A stretch of DNA of 64,000 nucleotides from positions 1 to 64,000 of the forward strand of contig JAGFNQ010001175.1 of assembly GCA_024364735.1 (NCBI GenBank). Direction: 5' to 3'. Source of the stretch: Boesenbergia rotunda. Lineage: Eukaryota; Streptophyta; Magnoliopsida; Zingiberales; Zingiberaceae. A program made the position numbers and the translations under genes. Each line of letters begins with the position of its first letter. The first letter of the stretch is position 1. Below are positions 56,101 to 64,000 of the stretch, piece after piece. The notes below the pieces were generated by a model that was given only the letters and a program-made list of their open reading frames with translations, was not told the origin of the DNA and made no database searches.

Positions 56101-58494
56101 TGTTGGATCGATTCCGTACGCTAGAGGGGGGTGAATAGCGTTCTTCGGCTCTTGTTCTTCCTACGATGTTAGTTGCGCAGTGGAAATACAAATAAAAATA
56201 AAACTAACAATAAAGAACAATGCTAACAAACCAGATTTACTTGGTACCCACCCCGGACGGGTGACTAATCCAAGAATCCATCGGTGGATCACTCCCCGGA
56301 TAACCTCTGGCTAGCTCTTGTCGCTACTTGTGGGTGGAGAAACCTCACCACAATACCTTTGACAACACCTGAGCGCCAAAGGCTACTAATCTACTCTACC
56401 CAAGCAGATTTCACCAAAGAACCCAGCCCAAACCGAGTTCTCTTTAAATAGACCTCGGGCTGGAAACCCTCGCTGGCAGTAGACTGCTCCTAGGGCAGTC
56501 GACTGCCCCACTCAGAATTCGACCGTTGACACCCTAACATTCGAATTCTGCCAGCTCACTAGTCGCTACCAGTCGACTGCTCACAGTGCAGTCGACTGGT
56601 CCAGGTCTGAGACCATTATGTGAGTTCCATTAGTATACTCCCTTCAAGGGCAGTTGACTGGTCTACTCACCTACCTAAGGTTACCCTTCCCGAGTACATT
56701 TCACTCTGCACTTGAACCGTAGGATATTTCGAGTACAATCACACAGCACTCGTACCCTCACGACTCAACTGACTCCTCCTCAACAGCCTCGACTATTGCC
56801 TTCGCGCCCTCTTCATCTTCGGCTCCCGTCCCTTGGTTACACGCAATCCTCTAGCTTGCCTCCATACCATCCTTCACGCATGCCTCGAAGTCCGCACCCC
56901 TCAGCTCATCGTCCCTGCTCTACCAAGGTCCCTTGAGTACACACAAGCCTCTAGCTTATCTCCATGCCACCCTTCACCGTACCGAGTGTAGGATCGTGAA
57001 AACCGATAGAGGGGGGGGGTGAATATCGGAAGTCGTTACTTTTTCGGAAAACTGAGAGTAAGTGCACAGCGGAAATAAAAATAACATACACAGCACAAAG
57101 ATACAGTGATTTTTACTTGGTTCGGAGCCTGTGTCGACTCCTACTCCAAGGCCCACGGTCGTTGACCGTTTACTTTGGACAATTCTATATTTGCGCAAAA
57201 TCGGTTACAATAATTTCAATTACAAAGGGAGTGCAATAGATTAATAATAAAATATTAAGTTCTTCGTTACCGACGTCCGGAAGTATATCGAATCTTTTTG
57301 GGGCAGCGGGACGTCGTCGGCTCGAGGTGAAGCGTTTCCGGAGCAAGGCACGAGCGTAGAAGAACTTTGAAGCGTTGGAAGTAGTGATTGTAGAAGCCTG
57401 AGGTCGAGGGCCCTTTATATAGGGCTAGGGGGCGCCCGGGACGTCGGGGGCGCCCCCCTACGTGGCAGCCGATCCGTTCCGATCTCGGTCAGCGTCTGAT
57501 CCCCTTATCTTCGGGATCAATTTTGACCGGGGCGCCCGCAGTGCTCGGAGCGCCCGTATTGACCGTGTCAAAGGTTATCTGCTTGGCTTCGAGGGCTTCT
57601 TGGTTCGAGGTATGCGCCAGGGGGCGCCCGCAGCGCAGGGGGCGCCCAGGAGCACGGGGGCGCCCGGCCCAGTGTGTATTCGAACCAGTCTTCTTGTTAC
57701 TTGTTTTGTATGGCCCTTGGGGGCGCCCGGGACGCTCCCGGCGCCCTTTTCAGCAACTGCCTCTCTCCTCTAAGGCTTTCTGAGCTGCAGACACACGTTC
57801 ATTCGGTCCTGCATCTAGGGTTAGTCCAAAACAAGATAACATAACAATTAATTAGATTTATACAGCCTTAGCTGTCTTGGTTCTGACTTTGGTCTCCAAA
57901 ATGGAGCCCTAGGTCGAACCGACGCCTACTGTTCCCTCGACGGGGAACGCGTCCTCACCTACTCCTCTCGGGAGAATTTACCTGATGCCAACCGCTACTT
58001 TGGTTGGACTTTTGCCTGACGGTCCTTTGTCAGGTCTTGGATGCCGACCTGCCCTTCGCTCGGTGCCTAGCATTCCTTCGCTAGGGCTTTAGTCCCAGAC
58101 TGTCCTTCGCCTGGCGCCTGGCAGTCCTTCGCTAGGGCTTGGATACTGGCAGTCCTTCGCCAGTTGCCTAGCAGTCCTTCGCTAGGGCTTGGATACTGGC
58201 AGTCCTTCGCCAGGTGCTTAGCAGTCCTTCGCTAGGGCTTTGTCTCTGCACACTTGAGTAACATTGTTAGATCACAAACAAACTTAACTTTGAATCCTTT
58301 GCCAATATCAAAACCAGGTTCGATATGGTGCTTCCTACACCAACACCGAGGTCGTCCAGTCAAGTCAATATGTGTAACCTGCACTACCTGCACACTCACA
58401 TACACATATCAAATACACAAGGGTAAACCTAACTTAAACCCTTTGCCCAAACATCAAAACTCATGATCACTCCGGATCACAGATTTCCTCAATA
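56101..58494 (-). repeat. Element E 5' LTR, split by a solo LTR
   Basis: Parts 56101-56986 and 58346-58494. Same family as J: in sense the start is TATTGAGGAAATCTGTGATCC (J has TGTTGAGGCAATCTGTGGTCC). TATA (CTATTTAAAG) is near 56440, with CAGTCGACTG modules at 56478-56665 upstream in sense. Confidence 0.85.
56987..58345 (-). repeat. Solo LTR of the B/C family inside the element E LTR
   Basis: 1359 bp, TGTAGGATCG...CTACACCAACA with perfect CCGAG duplications (56982-56986, 58346-58350). GGGCGCCC modules (57428-57750) lie upstream of TATA (CTATATAAAGGGCCC, about 57410-57423) in sense, and the CTGGC/CCTAGC hairpin array is at 58010-58240. Confidence 0.92.
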
Positions 58495-59149
58495 CTATAC
58501 TCTTTGGCTTGTAGTATACTTCTTCGATTGTTCCTCCAACTCGAGTCTCATGAAGCTCCATGGTTAAGAAAAATTCCTCTAAAGATGTTTTCTCTAGATC
58601 CTTGGAGATGTAGTATGAATCCACCATTGAGCTCCAAGTTGATGTTCTTGGGAAGGCATTGAGGGCTTTCATCACAATGTCTCGGTTGGACAATTGTTTC
58701 CCTACACTTGTTAGCCCATTAAGAATTTCTTTAAATCTAGTATGTAAACTTGTTACCTTCTCCCATTTATCAAGCTTGATATTATTGAGTTGGGATCGAA
58801 GAAGATCTCTTTTCGCCATTTTCGCCTCTGAAGTACCTTCATGAAGTTCGACTAACTTATCCCATAAATCCTTGGCACTTGAGTAGTTTCCAATCCTTGT
58901 CACTTCTTGTTGAGGAAGTACACTAAGTAGATGATGCAAGACTTTTGAATTTGCTAAGTGGTCATCTTTTTGCTTCATGCTCCATCTTACCTTCTCAAGA
59001 AGCTTATTTTCTTGATCCCTAGGAATCTCAAAACCATTCTCCATGATTAGCATAATATCAAAGTCGGTGTTGAAAAATACCTCCATTCTCTTCTTCCACC
59101 ATGAAAATTCTCACTCGAATTTCGGCGGTTGAATGTGCGAGCGGGCCAT
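58495..59149 (-). pseudogene. gag: Element F gag, 5' part
   Basis: Starts MARSHIQPPKFE at 59149, has an in-frame TGA shortly after (about 59113), then an open stretch: RMEVFFNTDFDIMLIMENG, NYSSAKDLWDKLVELHEG and FPRTSTWSSMVDSYYISKD (UBN2-type copia gag). It is cut at 58494 by element E; the rest of F is not in the window. Different family from A, B and E gag. Confidence 0.85.
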
Positions 59150-59198
59150 TTCAATGATTGCTCTTCTTGGCGGTTAGTCCGTTGAAGGCGTCCTTGTG

Positions 59199-59210
59199 CT
59201 CTGATACCAC
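59199..59210 (-). promoter_or_regulatory. Primer-binding site, element F
   Basis: Sense TGGTATCAGAGC, two bases from the LTR. Confidence 0.88.
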
Positions 59211-59212
59211 TT

Positions 59213-59953
59213 GTTAGGATCAATGGCTCGGCTAGAGGGGGGGTGAATAGCTCTTTTCGATTTTTCTCTACAAGATAGTTAGCACAAATCAAAATATAAT
59301 AGAAAACAAGAGATTCAGTGCTCACACGAAGGTTTTACTTGGTATCCACCCCGAAGGATGATTAATCCAAGGATCCGCATGAGTACACCACCTCCACTAT
59401 GAAATGTCTCCTTCAAGGTGGAGAAAACCTTTACACGGTTGCCTTCATCCTCTTTATAAGATCAAGATGAAAGCTAGAGGAAGAGTAGATCAAGTGGAGC
59501 ACTAACAACACTTTGATACAGTAAGGAACCATATCTTCCTCGTGCCCAAAAGTCTCTTTTAAATAAGAGAACAAGACAGCTTCGCAAGCTGTCCAGCCCC
59601 GCACCAGTCGACTGCCCCTGGGGAAGTCGACTAGTATAGCCTTAAATGCTAGCCGACGACTATATTTCGGGGTTACTAGTCGACTGGCCCTGGGCCAGTC
59701 GACTAGTCGAAAGCTAAAAATCTTCTGTGAGTTTTGGCAGTCGACTGCCCAGCCTCTCCACTCACTTACATTCACTCCAAACACTCTTCTTCACGTGTGC
59801 CTTCAGGTTCACTCCCTTGGCTCGCCCCTTGGAGTCATCTTCCTCTGGCTATCGTCCCACGGATGCGCACACAAGCCTTCCCTTGGCTTGCCTCGATGCC
59901 ACCCTTCACGTGTGCCCTTGAAGTCCACTTCCCGGCTTGCCCTTGGAGTCCTT
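59213..59953 (-). repeat. Element F 5' LTR, truncated by element G
   Basis: At least 741 bp, TGTTAGGATCAATGG... on the plus strand. CTCC-loop-GGAG (59409-59423), TTTAAA-type TATA near 59565 and CAGTCGACTG modules (59604-59750) keep the order seen in A and I. The right part is cut off by the Athila-like LTR. Confidence 0.85.
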
Positions 59954-62438
59954 TGATAAGTGTCATTTTATTGATCATTTTATATGCTTAAATCCGTGTT
60001 CGACCCATATTTTACTTGTGTAATTGTGGATTTACCCTAGGTTTTAGGATTTATACTCTTTTTGGACCTAATTGCAAATTTTGATATATTTGAGTTGTTT
60101 TGTCACTAAATTTTTGATCTACTTTTGTAGGCTTCAAATGATCAGGGACCTAGGTCATGATGGGTCAAGGTTGAGTCAAAAGTGGACCAGATCAAAGGAA
60201 TCAAGCGTCAACTAATTTCGACCGTCCGATGCAAAGATGGTTAGATCTTTTGAGAACTTCTGATCAATCCGAGTTGGGTTTAAGGCTAATCTAGCGATCA
60301 GATCAAGATCTGAAGGTTTTAGCTCAATTGGAGATCATCTGGCCGTTGGATCACGATCAGAGGGATCTAGACCATCCATTCAAAGATCAAGGTGATCTGA
60401 ACCATCCATTGGAGATCTGGCAGATCCGAGCTACCCCGAGGATGATCCTGACCTCTGATCAAGATCTAGAAAATTTGAGTCAAATTGGACAAGGATCCAC
60501 CGTTGGATGAAGCGGGATTAATCTCAGTCGTTCACTGTTCAACTACTTAAACAGACTACCTCTGTTTTCAGATCTGTCGCCTCTTCATTCAATTCGTAGC
60601 TGTTCTTCATCCTTTTCACTTGTTCTTCATTCCGATCGTAGATTTCTTCATCCGAAGGCGTGTCCAACTCGATCAGCATCTTGGAGCAAGATCTGAATCC
60701 TTGGATGAAGTTTTAATGGAATTTCTATCTCGAATTTGCAGCAGAATAGAGGTTGAGTGAGGGTTTCATCAATTTTTGATTTCTGGTCAAATTGATTGCG
60801 ATTTTGTGCTGTTCTTCTTCAATCGGAGCTATCTGGAGAGTCTCTGGAGCACTCTGATCATCAACCAATCTCCCTAGCAGCTCTACATCGCCGGATCAAA
60901 GAGATCGGATTGGATTTCCAGCTGTGTGAGAATCTGTGAGCAGATCTGAAGTTTGAGCCATTTTTCCATTGATTTGCGAGTTGAAGGGGTCCTTGACTTG
61001 CCCTTGCATGACGAACAAGGAGGTCTTGATACAAGGGATGGATCGAGACTTAGTTTCCTTTTGCATTTCTTTTGTTTTGCTGTAATTTCAATTACTGCTC
61101 TGAATTCTATTTCTGTTTCGTATCATCTACTAATAGTTTCATTTCTGAATTGTTCTAGCGTTTAATTAGGTTTCATTCTGCAAAGTAAGTAGTTAGATAG
61201 CTCAATTAGAGATCAATTGTACTCGAATTAGTTTGTTTTGTAGTTGAATCGTTTCTGAATTTAGATTCGTTTCTTTAGTTCTACTTAAACTGTAGCGTAT
61301 CAGTTCCTGTTTCAGTTTCTAAATGTTTGTATCAAGCTAGCTTAGCTGGGGTTTATGAATTCACTTTGAAGTTCAATCCATTTACATAGTTATTGGAGTC
61401 AATTGTTGCATTTGGTTGCAGCTCAGTTAGTGTAATTCAGTTTACATTTTTGCAAGTTTCTAATTTCTGCAAGTTCTGATTTCCAATCTTGAATTGTATC
61501 AAGTGAAGTCTGTATCTTGTGAATTTTGTCTGAACAATGGATTGTGCATTCGAATTTAGTTTGCTTGTTGTGTTTGATCTGTAGTTGAAGTGTTTCCTGC
61601 AAGTCTGTAGTGTCGTTGCAGTTCTTGTTCCTGCACTGTCCTGTAATTCACTTCTGAATGATCTCCTTCAGTCATGAGTCTCATTTAACTGGTATCTTAA
61701 CTTTTCAAACTGATGACTAGCTGTATATCAGAATTGGATAGTTTCTAGTTCTTACTTGCTTTGTTTGTTTGTATTGCATTTTGATTGTTTTACATTTTTG
61801 CAATTCCATTTTGAATCTCTGCATTTCATTTCTGCAAAAGTTGTTTCTGAATTTGGCATTCAATCTATTTGGTTCAAAGTCGATTGTGTTACCTCAGCAG
61901 TTTTACATGGAGTGTAGTGCTGCTCTTCTTGTACCAAGTTGCAATTCAAGACTGCATTTAGGGTAATCAGTTCATTCTTTTACAGTAGCTTTCGGCACAA
62001 GGTTTCCCTTTTCTTGGTATCAATTTTGTGTTTGAATTCATGCACTTCAGTTCTTTAATCAGCTCATTCTCATACTGCTGCATTCAATTCCGAATTTCAT
62101 TTCTTCATTCAAGCATATCATTTCATTAATAGCCTTGTCTTCCAAGTGATGTGATTAGTTCATTTCTAGGTTGTTTCACATTGTGTATCAAGTTTTCATT
62201 TCTTTCTATTGCATTTTCTTGTCTATTTGAAACCAAACACTAGATTTTATCTGAAACCCAAAACCATTAACGACACATAAACTCGAGCACGAATCGAACA
62301 ACTTGAACTAGCCCTTGGAAAAATACGACCTGTGGCCCCTTTACTACGGTTTTCTTCTTTGATTGCAACAAGGGTTTCCAACTTTATAAATATCTAAATT
62401 TGCGACCGACATTCGTGACACCTCTTTTGGGTCCGTCA
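59954..62438 (+). repeat. Element G 5' LTR (Athila-like Ty3/gypsy)
   Basis: 2485 bp, TGATAAGTGTCATTTT...GGGTCCGTCA, followed by a tRNA-Asp-type primer site. Two-part composition: a GATC-rich, repetitive left third (60190-60520) and a T-rich remainder. Left flank TCCTT; the partner LTR is outside the window. Confidence 0.82.
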
Positions 62439-62444
62439 AATTTT

Positions 62445-62464
62445 TGGCGCCGTTGCCGGGGAAC
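62445..62464 (+). promoter_or_regulatory. Primer-binding site, element G
   Basis: TGGCGCCGTTGCCGGGGAAC, the Athila-type site complementary to tRNA-Asp, six bases after the LTR. Confidence 0.9.
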
Positions 62465-62622
62465 ATACTAGTTGAGTTGTTTGATTTTTGCTTGTGTGCC
62501 CACATTTCATATTTTTCTTGATATATTTTTTTGCACTTACTGCTATATCTGGTGATCTGATTTAATTTGTTTCATCTGTCTATATTTTCTATATACTTGT
62601 ACTGCGATTGGTTTTTGTTTTT

Positions 62623-64000
62623 ATGACCAGGTATACAGGTGATGATCTTGAGGATTTTGACCCTGAGATTGAGAGGTCTTTCAGAGCTAGGAGGAGCCAG
62701 CTCAGTGTTTCAGAGGCTTTCGATATTCTTCCTACTCAATTTATTTCAGCCTATTCAGTTGATCAGATGGCAGACCACTAGAAGACCATGAAAGAACTCG
62801 CAGCACCAGATGCTTCATTTCAGTATTCCAGTATTGCCTATCCAGAGCTGGGTGGAGATTTTGAGCTCAGATCTGGACTCATTCATCTTTTGCCTAAGTT
62901 TCAAGGATTATCTGGAGAAGATCCAAATAGACACCTGCATGAATTTCATGTTGTTTGCTCCACTATAAAGCCTCAGGGTATTTCAGAGGAAGACATCAAA
63001 CTGAGGACTTTTCCATTTTCTTTGACTGGAGCAGCTAAGGACTGGTTTTATTACTTACCTACTGGGCATGTGTCTAGCTGGATTTCCATGAAGAAGGCAT
63101 TCTTAGAAAAATATTTTTTAGCCTCCAGAACAGCAATTATCAGAAAATGCATTTGTGGCATTCAGCAAGTGGTAGGGGAAACACTTTATGATTACTGGGA
63201 GAGATTCAACAAGCTTTGCTCCAGTTGCCCCCAGCATCAGATTAGTGAGCAGCTCCTCATCCAGTACTTTTATGAGGGACTATTATAGATGGATAGAATT
63301 ATGATTGATGCTGCAGCTGGAGGGGCCTTAGTCAACAAAACACAACATCAAGCTAGGGAGCTAATTTCAAATATGACAGAAAATTCTCAGCAATTTGGAA
63401 GCAGAGCATTATCTACTAGAGGGGTGAATGAAGTTCAGATGGGTTCTAATGATCAGAAAGAGATAAAGAATTCATTGGCAGAGATCGCATCATTTATTAA
63501 GCAATTGAGTGTTAATAATGCAAATCAAAATTCCAATATTTCGGTGCCTCTACAATCAAGCCAAGTGGTGAGAGTATGTGGCATTTGCTCTAGTCAAGAA
63601 CACAATTCAGATTCATGCCCCAACCTCCAACAAGATGAGTCAATAGCAGCTTTGGTTAGGGGACAATTTCAAGCTAGGAATAACCCATACTCTCCTACTT
63701 ATAACCCCGGGTGGAGGGATCATCCAAATTTGAGGTATGGAAATTCTTTTTATCAACAAGGCCCACAACAACAACAAATACAGCAATACCAACCTCCACA
63801 GCAGCAATTTCAGCATTATGTTCAGCAGCAACCACCACAATTTCAACCCCAAAATCATCATTTTCAACCTTCAAATCAGCAAATCCAGCAGCCATTTCAA
63901 GGGTTTCAACAAGGTTTTCAAGGGAACCTGAATTATCCACAGCAATACCAACCTCCACAGCAGCAAGTTCAACAACCTCAGCAAAATTTTCTGCCTTGGA
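62623..64000 (+). pseudogene. gag: Element G gag (Athila-like), two in-frame stops, runs off the edge
   Basis: Starts MTRYTGDDLEDFDPEIERSF. In-frame TAG codons at 62779-62781 and 63286-63288 break one otherwise continuous frame. The middle (FELRSGLIHLLPKFQGLSGE, FPFSLTGAAKDWFYYL, SWISMKKAFLEKYF) is the retrotransposon gag domain (PF03732). A CCHC knuckle CGICSSQEHNSDSCP (about 63576-63620) is followed by a glutamine-rich, low-complexity tail to the right edge. Gag builds the particle. The pol and 3' LTR lie beyond the window. Confidence 0.88.

Larger units (their letters stand above)
53220..58494 (-). mobile_element. Element E: gag-only copia copy, 3' end missing
   Basis: Interior, primer site and 5' LTR are present. 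The left end is the insertion point of C, at a place homologous to about 9685 in element I, and the E 3' LTR is not in the window. It is itself inserted in element F gag. Confidence 0.82.

Noticed and set aside
63640..63958. Leucine- and valine-rich minus-strand ORFs of 75 and 87 codons
   Set aside because: Antisense of the glutamine-rich gag tail of element G.

Overview
This is plant nuclear DNA: about 5.8 kb holding the 5' end of one host gene, then about 58 kb of nested LTR retrotransposons. The organism looks like a flowering plant with a large, repeat-rich genome. The evidence is a CAMTA gene with plant-type exons, Ty1/copia elements primed by initiator-Met tRNA, Tat-like and Athila-like Ty3/gypsy elements, and a CACTA-type end. 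A monocot of the ginger order is my guess from the look of the repeats and is not shown by the sequence. No bacterial features, rRNA, tRNA genes or CRISPR arrays were seen.

Layout. (1) 1-3900, minus strand: a calmodulin-binding transcription activator (CAMTA). The first coding exon (ATG at 3632), exon 2 and exon 3 are present with canonical splice sites and carry the start of the CG-1 DNA-binding domain. The gene continues past the left edge, and intron 3 holds a small terminal-inverted-repeat element. (2) 3900-5790: AT-rich intergenic or promoter DNA. (3) 5790-18076: a minus-strand Tat-like gypsy element. It keeps its 3' LTR, an antisense extra ORF (plus strand, own TATA box, introns), a 110-bp tandem array and a decayed pol. 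It is interrupted by a complete gag-only copia element (I, 7868-13441) and cut off by a second copy of that family (J, from 18077), which runs into a 785-bp assembly gap. (4) 21151-24773: the 5' LTR and leader of copia-like element H, then a CACTA end. (5) 24774-41536: copia element A (SIRE/Maximus-like), carrying a solo LTR of its own family and the complete element B (32397-40490), which has an intact gag but no reverse transcriptase. (6) 41537-53219: copia element C, of the same family as B, lacking its 5' end and interrupted by solo LTR D and by a gypsy-type solo LTR. (7) 53220-58494: a third gag-only copy (E), with a B-family solo LTR in its 5' LTR. (8) 58495-59953: the remains of copia element F. 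(9) 59954-64000: an Athila-like gypsy element (G) with LTR, tRNA-Asp-type primer site and a gag broken by two stop codons.

Insertion order is readable from target-site duplications: F holds E, E holds C, C holds A, A holds B. Exact 5-bp duplications were found for B, the solo A LTR, solo D, the gypsy solo LTR and the solo LTR in E; element I has one with a single mismatch.

The most unusual signal is in the LTRs. At least four families carry a cluster of short inverted-repeat modules in the promoter half of the LTR, just upstream of the TATA box where one can be seen, but each family uses a different sequence: CAGTCGACTG, GGGCGCCC, GATCGGTC/GACCGATC, or AACCA/TGGTT. Some modules show paired changes that keep the symmetry. 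CAGTCGACTG also occurs in element 3' regions and in a gypsy LTR. Further downstream many of these LTRs share a CTCC-loop-GGAG hairpin, a TTCCGCTG motif and a C-tract.
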